5,077 nucleotides of DNA from an uncultured Sphingomonadales bacterium (GTDB lineage: Bacteria; Pseudomonadota; Alphaproteobacteria; Sphingomonadales; Sphingomonadaceae). The DNA is taken from the NCBI GenBank assembly GCA_903958285.1, contig CAJBSR010000289.1:1-5077 (forward strand), in the 5' to 3' direction. The stretch's first letter is position 1. The number at the start of each line of letters is the position of its first letter. The notes under the pieces are model-generated. The model ran no database searches and was not told the origin of the DNA. It was given only the letters and a program-made list of their open reading frames with translations. The position numbers were made by a program, and so were the translations under genes. Of the stretch, positions 1-5,077 are shown in pieces.

Positions 1-1455
1 ATCTTCATCACCCAGAATGTCGGACAGGATCGCGAAATCCTTGCCTTCGAGGATGAGGCCCATGGCGATACCGGAAACGGGGCGCTTGATCGGCACACCG
101 GCATCCATCATCGCAAGCGACCCACCGCAGACCGACGCCATCGACGACGAGCCGTTGGACTCGGTGATGTCGCTGGTCAGGCGGATCGTATAGGGGAACT
201 CTTCCTTGGTCGGCAGGACAGGGTGAAGCGCGCGCCAGGCGAGCTTACCATGGCCGATTTCACGACGACCTGGCGCGCCGAAGCGGCCGACTTCACCGAC
301 CGAATAGGGCGGGAAGTTGTAGTGCAGCATGAAGTTTTCGTAGCGCAGGCCACCAAGACCATCGATCATCTGCTCTGCGTCCTTGGTGCCCAAGGTGCAG
401 GTAGCGATCGTCTGGGTTTCCCCACGCGTGAACAGGGCGGAGCCATGCGCGCGCGGCAGGAAGTGCGTTTCACCGACAATGGGACGGATCTGCGTGGTGG
501 TGCGGCCGTCGATGCGGGTGCCGTCCTTGAGGATAGCGCCACGGACGATTTCCGCTTCCAGCTTCTTCATCAGCTTCTGCGCGGCCATCTGGTCCTGCGG
601 AGTGGCGTCAGCGAAAGCGTCCTTCGCCTTGCCACGTGCTTCGTTGAGCGCGTTGGCACGGGCCGACTTGTCGGTCAGCTTGTAGGCCGCGGCAATGTCC
701 TTACCGATCAGCTTCTTGAGCTTGTCCTTAGCGGCACCAAGGTCAGCCTGCGCCGGCATGTCCCAAGGTTCCTTGGCAGCCTGTTCAGCGAGCTTCACGA
801 TCGCCTTCACAACTTCGCGGCAGCCATCATGCGCAAACAGAACGGCGCCGAGCATGATTTCTTCCGAAAGCTCATTGGCTTCGGATTCCACCATCATCAC
901 GGCGTCGTAGGTTGCAGCGACGACGAGGTCGAGATCACCTTCGGCAACCTGTTCGTCGGTCGGGTTCAGGATGTATTCGCCGTTGAGGTACGTCACGCGT
1001 GCGCAGCCGATGGGGCCCATGAAAGGCACGCCCGACAGCGTCATTGCAGCCGACGCGGCGACCATCGCCAGAATGTCTGGCTCATTTTCGCCATCATAGG
1101 AAAGCACCTGCGCGATGCAGTTGATTTCGTTGTAGAAACCTTCTGGGAACAGCGGACGGATCGGACGATCGATCAGGCGGGAAACCAGCGTTTCCTTTTC
1201 CGTCGCGCCACGTTCACGCTTGAAGAAGCCACCGGGAATACGGCCGGCAGCCGAATATTTTTCCTGATAGTTGACGGTGAGCGGGAAGAAGTCCTGCCCT
1301 TCCTTCACCTTCTTTGCGGCCGTAACGGCGCACAGGACAACAGTTTCGCCGAGGGTCGCGATGACCGCGCCGTCGGCTTGACGGGCAACCTTGCCCGTTT
1401 CGAGTGTCAGGGTTTGTCCGCCCCACTCGATGGATACAGTTTTCGTGTTGAACAT
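1..1455 (-). CDS. pnp: Polyribonucleotide nucleotidyltransferase (PNPase), N-terminal part (3' end outside window)
   Basis: PNPase is the trimeric 3'-to-5' phosphorolytic exoribonuclease that degrades and tails RNA. 485 codons are present, uninterrupted from the ATG at 1455 to the left edge; the protein should run past 700 residues. The first RNase PH-like domain (from about residue 10) contains the RNA-gripping FFKR loop at 77-80 and [13 protein letters not shown] helical linker follows at about 240-300. The second RNase PH-like domain starts near [11 protein letters not shown] and has [16 protein letters not shown] (about 333-348) and the phosphate-site [14 protein letters not shown] (432-445). 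The visible part stops exactly at the last Asp of ILGDED, which aligns by eye with catalytic Asp486 of E. coli. The rest of the active site (GDMDFK region) and the KH and S1 RNA-binding domains lie outside. An ATG immediately upstream (1458) is the alternative start. Confidence 0.97.
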   Translation of the reverse strand, partial: MFNTKTVSIEWGGQTLTLETGKVARQADGAVIATLGETVVLCAVTAAKKVKEGQDFFPLTVNYQEKYSAAGRIPGGFFKRERGATEKETLVSRLIDRPIRPLFPEGFYNEINCIAQVLSYDGENEPDILAMVAASAAMTLSGVPFMGPIGCARVTYLNGEYILNPTDEQVAEGDLDLVVAATYDAVMMVESEANELSEEIMLGAVLFAHDGCREVVKAIVKLAEQAAKEPWDMPAQADLGAAKDKLKKLIGKDIAAAYKLTDKSARANALNEARGKAKDAFADATPQDQMAAQKLMKKLEAEIVRGAILKDGTRIDGRTTTQIRPIVGETHFLPRAHGSALFTRGETQTIATCTLGTKDAEQMIDGLGGLRYENFMLHYNFPPYSVGEVGRFGAPGRREIGHGKLAWRALHPVLPTKEEFPYTIRLTSDITESNGSSSMASVCGGSLAMMDAGVPIKRPVSGIAMGLILEGKDFAILSDILGDED

Positions 1456-1460
1456 CATTT

Positions 1461-1470
1461 TTCCTTCAAA
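1461..1470 (-). promoter_or_regulatory. pnp ribosome binding site
   Basis: TTTGAAGGAA on the minus strand contains AAGGA (1466-1462). It lies 3 nt before the first ATG (1458) and 6 nt before the second (1455), which favours the second as start. The same 10 bases occur again at 1503-1494, without a nearby start codon. Confidence 0.7.
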
Positions 1471-1503
1471 CCGGCGGCCCTATGCCTGCCGGCTTCCTTC
1501 AAA

Positions 1504-1548
1504 TGCGGACATCTGGTCCGCGCAACCGCACCTGTCACCGAATTGCGG
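1504..1548 (-). other. Competing helices in the pnp leader
   Basis: A 6-bp stem-loop, GCGGAC (1521-1516) with GUCCGC (1510-1505) and loop CAGAU, is visible in the transcript. Separately, UGCGG (1530-1526) can pair with CCGCA at either 1548-1544 or 1508-1504, and the second choice excludes the 6-bp stem. The helices are short, and no known riboswitch class is recognised. Confidence 0.35.
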
Positions 1549-1556
1549 CAGGCCGG

Positions 1557-1588
1557 AATAAACTCCGGAAAAGTCTTCCGGATGTCAA
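1557..1588 (-). promoter_or_regulatory. Possible pnp promoter
   Basis: A perfect TTGACA hexamer (1588-1583) sits in the U-tract of the rpsO terminator. The -10 is poor: the best candidates are GTTTAT (1563-1558, 19-nt spacing) and TTTATT (1562-1557, 20-nt spacing), both far from TATAAT and too widely spaced. A pnp-proximal promoter is known in E. coli, which makes the position plausible, but the evidence here is mainly the -35. Confidence 0.3.
1564..1582 (-). other. Second stem-loop in the pnp leader
   Basis: In the transcript, UCCGGAA (1582-1576) pairs perfectly with UUCCGGA (1570-1564) around the 5-nt loop GACUU. A further UUCCGG copy at 1558-1553 could replace the nearer arm. With the preceding terminator hairpin it makes two stem-loops in tandem in the rpsO-pnp gap. 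In E. coli this gap holds an RNase III-cleaved structure through which PNPase represses its own mRNA; a similar role here is inference. Confidence 0.55.
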
Positions 1589-1610
1589 AAGGGCGCCCGG
1601 AGGCGCCCTT
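1587..1610 (-). terminator. Intrinsic terminator-like hairpin after rpsO
   Basis: In the transcript, AAGGGCGCC (1610-1602) and GGCGCCCUU (1597-1589) form a perfect 9-bp stem closed by the loop UCCG, a UNCG-type tetraloop on a C-G closing pair, which is exceptionally stable. The run of four U ends at 1587, and its first two U are in the stem. It starts 4 nt after the rpsO stop. The short U-tract suggests partial termination, or protection of the rpsO 3' end with readthrough into pnp, as known for the rpsO-pnp junction in E. coli. Confidence 0.75.
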
Positions 1611-1614
1611 CCAA

Positions 1615-1884
1615 TTACTTGCGAAGGCCGAGCTTCGCGATGAGCGCCAGATAGCGCTCCTGATCAATCTTCTTCAGATAGCTGAGCAGCGAACGGCGGG
1701 TGTTGACCAGCGTCAGCAGACCGCGGCGCGAGTGGTTATCCTTCGCGTGCGTCTTGAAGTGCTCGGTCAGGTTGATGATGCGCTCGGTCAGGATCGCGAC
1801 CTGGACTTCGGGGGATCCCGTGTCGCCTTCGGTGCGGGCGTGTTCCTTGATGAGTTCGGCTTTGCGCTCAGTGGTAATCGTCAT
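1615..1884 (-). CDS. rpsO: 30S ribosomal protein S15
   Basis: S15 is a primary binder of the central domain of 16S rRNA and forms an intersubunit bridge. The 89-residue length is exactly the family norm. Conserved rRNA-contact regions are visible: [10 protein letters not shown] (21-30), His42, and [11 protein letters not shown] (47-57) with Asp49 and Ser52. The protein ends in the usual [12 protein letters not shown]. The ATG at 1884 has AAGGA about 9 nt upstream. A second ATG at 1892 opens only a three-codon frame (M-K-T) whose TGA overlaps the rpsO start, and it lies too close to the Shine-Dalgarno to be the likely start. The gene follows truB by 27 nt and is followed after 4 nt by a terminator-like hairpin. 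Confidence 0.98.
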   Translation of the reverse strand: MTITTERKAELIKEHARTEGDTGSPEVQVAILTERIINLTEHFKTHAKDNHSRRGLLTLVNTRRSLLSYLKKIDQERYLALIAKLGLRK

Positions 1885-1904
1885 GTCTTCATTTCCTTCG
1901 ACAT
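1882..1904 (-). promoter_or_regulatory. rpsO ribosome binding site in a small hairpin
   Basis: In the transcript, AUGUC (1904-1900) can pair with GACAU (1887-1883). This closes a 12-nt loop that contains the AAGGA Shine-Dalgarno (1898-1894) and ties up two bases of the rpsO start codon. rpsO mRNAs in several bacteria are known to carry structures around the start that S15 binds to repress its own translation, so this is a candidate operator. Five base pairs alone are weak, and a chance match is possible. Confidence 0.35.
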
Positions 1905-1911
1905 CGGGCTT

Positions 1912-2838
1912 TTAAAGGTTGAAGCCGCGTTCCACCGTGACGGTGCCCTGTTGCACATCCACCAGCGCAACGGGCACTTCGGCCAGCGTTGCAAGATGAA
2001 AGCCGTCGGGTGCGGCAACCCCGGACAGGACACGCCCCTGACGGAGCGCTGCGGCCTGACCGGCTTCGAGAGCAAGCGCCGGGATGTCGTCCAGCGCTGT
2101 TCTCAATGGCAATACAAGCTCGCCAAGGGAGCGGGCCTTAGCGTTTTCGTCCAGTTTGTCCAGCGAAATCGCGCCTTCGAGGCCAAACGGCCCCGCCTGA
2201 ACGCGGCGAAGCATCGTAACGTGACCAACCGTGCCGAGTGCCAAAGCAATGTCGCGGGCAAGGCTGCGAATGTAGGTGCCTTTGGAGACATAGGCTGTGA
2301 GGGTGACGCTTTCGAGCCCAGCCTCCCCATCGACTTGCGATGGGGAGGAACTGATCGTCAAAGAATGAATCACCACATCCCGCCCGGCGAGGACAACGTC
2401 TTCGCCCGCTCTGGCCAGATCATAGGCGCGTTTGCCGTCCACCTTCAGCGCCGAAAAAGCGGGCGGTATTTGCGTGATGGGTCCTGTGAACTGCGGCAGG
2501 ACAGCCTCGACCGCTGCCAGTGTCGGCCGGACATCGCTCTGTGCGATCACCTGGCCTTCGAGATCGAGACTGTCGGTCTGGGCGCCAAAAGTGATCGTAA
2601 AGTCATAGACCTTCGACGCATCGAGCATCCGACCGGCGAGTTTGGTCGCCTCACCCAGCGCAACGGGCAACACGCCAGTCGCCAGCGGATCAAGTGTGCC
2701 GCCATGGCCAACCTTGACCTTGGCATAGCCGCCTTCCCGCAGGGCGCGTTTCACCCAAGAGACGACATTGGTGGACCCCATGCCGAGCGGCTTGTCGATG
2801 ACGATCCAGCCGTGGAGCGCATCAGGCGCGTCAGCCAC
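1912..2838 (-). CDS. truB: tRNA pseudouridine(55) synthase TruB
   Basis: TruB isomerises U55 in the tRNA T-loop. With the GTG start at 2838 the protein has 308 residues. Motifs run in family order: HGWIVIDKPLG (9-19), HGGTLDPLATG (45-55) with catalytic Asp50, Tyr78 in KVYDFTITFGAQTDSLD, IPPAFSALKVDGKRAY (124-139), and SKGTYIRSLARD (185-196), then a short C-terminal PUA-like region ending ERGFNL. The GTG was chosen because it begins just before the conserved HGWIVIDKPLG and gives a short overlap (8 nt) with tdk. A frame open back to an ATG at 2940 would add 34 non-conserved residues inside tdk, and an ATG at 2877 is a weaker alternative. Residues 164-173 are encoded by a perfect palindrome and make the loop before SKGT about 8 residues longer than in E. 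coli TruB, by eye. The next gene, rpsO, starts 27 nt after the stop. Confidence 0.95.
   Translation of the reverse strand: MADAPDALHGWIVIDKPLGMGSTNVVSWVKRALREGGYAKVKVGHGGTLDPLATGVLPVALGEATKLAGRMLDASKVYDFTITFGAQTDSLDLEGQVIAQSDVRPTLAAVEAVLPQFTGPITQIPPAFSALKVDGKRAYDLARAGEDVVLAGRDVVIHSLTISSSPSQVDGEAGLESVTLTAYVSKGTYIRSLARDIALALGTVGHVTMLRRVQAGPFGLEGAISLDKLDENAKARSLGELVLPLRTALDDIPALALEAGQAAALRQGRVLSGVAAPDGFHLATLAEVPVALVDVQQGTVTVERGFNL
2322..2348 (-). repeat. Perfect 27-nt palindrome inside truB
   Basis: CCTCCCCATCG at 2322-2332 and its exact reverse complement at 2338-2348 form an 11-bp perfect stem around the 5-nt spacer ACTTG (plus-strand reading). The element is 27 nt, a multiple of three, and is read in frame as part of SSPSQVDGEA in TruB. 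It resembles the short GC-rich dispersed palindromes common between genes in many alphaproteobacteria, but here it is inside a gene. The structure is seen directly; membership of a dispersed family is inferred. Confidence 0.8.
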
Positions 2839-3409
2839 GGACCTTTTCCATGAAATGCTTGCGGCAGAGCGCGACATAGCGGTCATTGCCGCCAATCTCT
2901 GTCTGCGCACCTTCTTTGACGGCGCGTCCATCCGCATCAACGCGCAGGTTCATCGTCGCCTTGCGCCCGCAATCACAGACTGCCTTCAGCTCGACAAGCG
3001 TATCGGCAATGCCAAGCAGTGCCGCTGAGCCCGGGAACAGTTCCGCCTGAAAATCGGTGCGCAGGCCATAAGCGACGACGGGGATGTTCGCCTCATCGGC
3101 CAACCGCGCCAGCTGGAGCACCTGATCGCGCGTCAGGAACTGTGCTTCATCCAGCAACAGGCAGGCAATGGGCCGGGTTGCGTTCTCAGCGGTCACTTCG
3201 GCCCAAAGGTCCGTGTCGGGCGTGAACTTATGCGCATCCGCCTGCAGCCCGATCCGGCTGGTGATGACGCCGGTATCATAGCGATCATCCAGCGCTGCGG
3301 TCCACAACATGGTCTCCATACCGCGTTCGCGATAGTTGAAATCAGCCTGCAGCAGCGTGGTCGATTTCCCCGCGTTCATGCTGGCATAGTAGAAATAGAG
3401 CTTGGCCAT
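2831..3409 (-). CDS. tdk: Thymidine kinase, type II (TK1-like)
   Basis: The product phosphorylates thymidine to dTMP with ATP (pyrimidine salvage, cytoplasm). The 192-residue protein is full length for the type II family. It has a P-loop SMNAGKST at 10-17, the DEAQFL motif at 87-92 with probable catalytic base Glu88, a thymidine-binding lasso region near 160-180 (EGAQTEIGGNDRY), and a structural zinc site from Cys145, Cys147, Cys182 and His185. All expected key residues are present, so it should be active. Its ATG overlaps the rbfA stop (TAATG). No strong Shine-Dalgarno is visible, so coupling to rbfA translation is likely. Its TGA lies 8 nt inside the probable truB start. It is a salvage gene within a translation operon, between rbfA and truB, which are usually adjacent. 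Confidence 0.97.
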   Translation of the reverse strand: MAKLYFYYASMNAGKSTTLLQADFNYRERGMETMLWTAALDDRYDTGVITSRIGLQADAHKFTPDTDLWAEVTAENATRPIACLLLDEAQFLTRDQVLQLARLADEANIPVVAYGLRTDFQAELFPGSAALLGIADTLVELKAVCDCGRKATMNLRVDADGRAVKEGAQTEIGGNDRYVALCRKHFMEKVRG

Positions 3410-3798
3410 TACTCGTCGCTGGTCAGGTCCTGCGCCACCTTGGGCGCGCGCAGCAACGTGTCGATATGCGTGCCTTCATCAAAGCTCTCATCGGCGAGAA
3501 ACTTCAGCTTGGCCGCATATTTCTGCTGCACGCGTGACGCGACTTCGCGCTGGAGATAGGCCGTGTTGGTCCGCAGCGCCTTCAGCACAGCTGCCTCGTC
3601 CTTGCCGAGCAGCGGCTTGATGAACACCGTAGCGTGACGCAGGTCGGGGGACATGCGCACTTCGGTGACGGAAACGGGATGCTTTGCCAGCAACTCATCA
3701 TGCACGTCGCCGCGCATCAGGATTTCGGAAAGCACATGGCGCACCTGCTCCCCCACGCGGAGGACGCGGACAGACCGGGTTTCGTCAGTATTGGTCAT
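3409..3798 (-). CDS. rbfA: 30S ribosome-binding factor RbfA
   Basis: The 129-residue product matches RbfA, a small cytoplasmic KH-like-domain protein that binds immature 30S subunits and helps mature the 5' end of 16S rRNA. Family features are the N-terminal helix [17 protein letters not shown] (about 10-27), the core [19 protein letters not shown] (about 42-60), and the C-terminal part [30 protein letters not shown] ending in a short acidic tail. The length is normal for alphaproteobacteria. The ATG at 3798 has GGAG 6 nt upstream. The gene follows infB after 42 nt. Its TAA stop overlaps the tdk ATG by one base (TAATG), which suggests translational coupling. Nothing is missing or broken. Confidence 0.96.
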   Translation of the reverse strand: MTNTDETRSVRVLRVGEQVRHVLSEILMRGDVHDELLAKHPVSVTEVRMSPDLRHATVFIKPLLGKDEAAVLKALRTNTAYLQREVASRVQQKYAAKLKFLADESFDEGTHIDTLLRAPKVAQDLTSDE

Positions 3799-3804
3799 AA
3801 CGGT

Positions 3805-3808
3805 CTCC
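3805..3808 (-). promoter_or_regulatory. rbfA ribosome binding site
   Basis: GGAG on the minus strand lies 6 nt upstream of the rbfA ATG at 3798, which supports that start. It lies immediately downstream of the palindrome, whose 3' arm also contains GGGAGGGA that would be hidden when the stem is folded. Confidence 0.6.
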
Positions 3809-3810
3809 GC

Positions 3811-3834
3811 TCCCTCCCCCCAAAGGGAGAGGGA
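3811..3834 (-). repeat. GC-rich palindrome in the infB-rbfA gap
   Basis: In the minus-strand transcript, 3834-3825 (UCCCUCUCCC) pairs with 3820-3811 (GGGGGAGGGA). This gives a 10-bp stem with one G-U pair around a UUUG loop. It sits 7 nt after the infB stop and ends 12 nt before the rbfA start. No U-tract follows, so it is not a typical intrinsic terminator. It may be a dispersed intergenic palindrome, an mRNA-stabilising or processing hairpin, or both. The rbfA ribosome binding site lies just outside the stem and stays free. The structure is seen directly; its role is inferred. Confidence 0.7.
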
Positions 3835-3840
3835 TGCCGG

Positions 3841-5077
3841 TTAAATCGTGCGTTCGCGTTCTTCGACCTCGAAGGTTTCAAGATAGTCACCCGCCTTGAT
3901 GTCGGTGTGCGATTCAAACGTCACACCACATTCCAGACCGGCGCGAACTTCGGGGACATCGTCCTTGAAACGACGCAGCGAAGAAATCGACCCGTTGTAG
4001 ATGATGACATCATCGCGGGTAATGCGCGCACGCAACGCCTTGCGGATGAAGCCATCGACGACGAGGATACCGGCCGCCTTGCCATGCTTGCCTGCGGGGA
4101 AGACGTCCTTGATTTCGGCGCGGCCAACGACCGTTTCGAAATATTCGGGGCCAAGCTGCCCGGCCATGCCCGCGCGGATCTCATCAAGGAGATCGTAGAT
4201 CACGTCGTAATATTTCAGCGCGACGCCATTGCGTTCAGCAATTTCGCGGGCCTTGGCATTGGCACGAACGTTGAAGCCGATGATCGGTGCACCCGATGCG
4301 CGCGCCAGTGTGACGTCGCTTTCGGTGATGCCGCCAACGCCTGCATGCAACACGCGGGCCTTGATGTCTTCGTTCGGGATCTTGGCGAGGCTGCCGACAA
4401 TCGCTTCCACAGTGCCCTGCACATCAGCCTTGATGACCAACGGATATTCCTGCGCCTGCTTTTCCTTGAGCGCGGAGAACATCGATTCCAGCGAGGCCGG
4501 GCCGCTGCCGGTCCGCTTGCGCGTGGCGACTTCGGCGCGATAGGCCGCGACTTCACGGGCGCGTGCTTCGCTTTCGACGACGGTCAACGTGTCACCCGCC
4601 TGCGGAACACCCGTCAGGCCGAGCACTTCGACCGGCATAGACGGACCAGCTTCCTTGATCTGCATGCCCTTGTCATTCGTCATCGCACGAACGCGACCGC
4701 TTTCAGCGCCAACGACGAAGATGTCGCCGGTCTTAAGCGTACCGCGCTGGACGAGGATCGTCGCAACGGGGCCCTTGCCCTTGTCGAGCTTGGCTTCGAT
4801 AACCTTGCCTTCGGCAGTCCGGTCTGGATTGGCCTTGAGTTCGGAGATTTCAGCCAAAAGCTGGATCTTCTCAATCAGGTCATCAAGCCCCGTCTTGGCC
4901 TTGGCCGAAACTTCGACATCCTGAACGTCACCCGACATGGCTTCAACGACCACGTCATATTGCAACAGCTGTTCGCGCACCTTTTGTGCGTTCGCTTCAT
5001 GCTTGTCGCACTTGGTGATGGCGATGATCATGGGAACGCCGGCGGCCTTCACATGGTTGATCGCTTCCACCGTCTGC
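3841..5077 (-). CDS. infB: Translation initiation factor IF2, C-terminal part (5' end outside window)
   Basis: IF2 is the GTPase that brings initiator fMet-tRNA to the 30S subunit and promotes 50S joining. 411 codons are visible, ending in TAA at 3843-3841; the N-terminal region and the G1-G3 motifs lie beyond the right edge. The visible part opens with QTVEAINH, the segment just after G3 in IF2. The G4 motif is at visible residues 21-24, reading TKCD instead of the usual NKxD, and the G5 SAK is at 57-59. Domain II follows ([17 protein letters not shown]), then domain III, and the fMet-tRNA-binding C2 domain. C2 carries the hallmark RRFKDD at about 368 and GLECG at 380-384, and the protein ends EERERTI. 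The reading frame is open throughout. infB is upstream of rbfA with a 42-nt gap, as in the standard operon. The identification is very secure; only the G4 variant is unusual. Confidence 0.98.
   Translation of the reverse strand, partial: QTVEAINHVKAAGVPMIIAITKCDKHEANAQKVREQLLQYDVVVEAMSGDVQDVEVSAKAKTGLDDLIEKIQLLAEISELKANPDRTAEGKVIEAKLDKGKGPVATILVQRGTLKTGDIFVVGAESGRVRAMTNDKGMQIKEAGPSMPVEVLGLTGVPQAGDTLTVVESEARAREVAAYRAEVATRKRTGSGPASLESMFSALKEKQAQEYPLVIKADVQGTVEAIVGSLAKIPNEDIKARVLHAGVGGITESDVTLARASGAPIIGFNVRANAKAREIAERNGVALKYYDVIYDLLDEIRAGMAGQLGPEYFETVVGRAEIKDVFPAGKHGKAAGILVVDGFIRKALRARITRDDVIIYNGSISSLRRFKDDVPEVRAGLECGVTFESHTDIKAGDYLETFEVEERERTI

Noticed and set aside
383..910. Plus-strand open frames of 100 and 71 codons opposite pnp
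   Set aside because: They are antisense shadows of a well-conserved PNPase region, with no family resemblance and no ribosome binding site support.
223..2853. An 876-codon open frame on the plus strand covering pnp, rpsO, truB and the end of tdk
   Set aside because: It is codon-aligned antisense to pnp, rpsO and truB, which all share the same frame by position. It stays open because those genes avoid TTA, CTA and TCA codons. The translation has low-complexity, non-family composition, and the minus-strand genes are unmistakable.
1912..2940. A 342-residue version of TruB starting at 2940
   Set aside because: The first 34 residues lie inside tdk, show no TruB conservation, and would create a 110-nt overlap. 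The GTG at 2838 fits the family N terminus better.
3921..4556. Minus-strand open frames of 88 and 113 codons within infB
   Set aside because: They are alternative-frame shadows of a highly conserved IF2 coding sequence, rich in Arg/Ser/Pro, as expected from frame-shifted GC-rich codons.
1..5077. CRISPR array, insertion sequence, tRNA, phage or defence genes
   Set aside because: No spaced direct repeats, transposase motifs, tRNA-like cloverleaf or defence-type domains were seen. The window is filled with housekeeping genes.

Overview
This window is a stretch of a conserved bacterial translation and RNA-metabolism operon. All genes are on the minus strand, so transcription runs from high to low coordinates. 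In transcription order they are infB (3' part only), rbfA, tdk, truB, rpsO and pnp (5' part only). The protein sequences look alphaproteobacterial. The PNPase ([12 protein letters not shown] and ILGDED contexts) and the TruB/IF2 wording resemble Sphingomonadaceae of the Sphingopyxis/Sphingorhabdus type. The genus is a guess from remembered family sequence, not a search result.

Layout: 5077-3841 is the C-terminal 411 codons of initiation factor IF2. A 42-nt gap with a strong GC-rich palindrome separates it from rbfA (3798-3409). rbfA overlaps the thymidine kinase gene tdk (3409-2831) by one base (TAATG), and tdk in turn overlaps the likely GTG start of truB (2838-1912) by 8 bases. After 27 nt comes rpsO (1884-1615). 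A compact intrinsic-terminator-like hairpin follows rpsO at once, then a structured leader of about 150 nt, then pnp (1455 to 1, continuing past the left edge). There is no gene-free stretch over 300 bases; the longest gap is 1459-1614.

Functionally, IF2 drives initiation, RbfA matures the 30S subunit, TruB makes the T-loop pseudouridine 55 of tRNA, S15 is a primary 16S rRNA binder, and PNPase degrades and processes RNA. This is the classic nusA-infB-rbfA-truB-rpsO-pnp arrangement. Thymidine kinase is the odd member: a nucleotide-salvage enzyme wedged between rbfA and truB with tight overlaps on both sides.

I see no undescribed defence, mobile or biosynthetic system here. The points worth a second look are small. 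(1) A perfect 11-bp palindrome of exactly 27 nt lies in frame within truB and coincides with an apparent local lengthening of the protein. (2) A related-looking palindrome lies between infB and rbfA. (3) tdk is placed inside the operon. (4) The rpsO-pnp leader has a UNCG-capped terminator, a perfect -35 hexamer in its U-tract, competing helices and a duplicated Shine-Dalgarno sequence. (5) A hairpin overlaps the rpsO ribosome binding site. (6) IF2 has TKCD instead of NKxD in its G4 motif.
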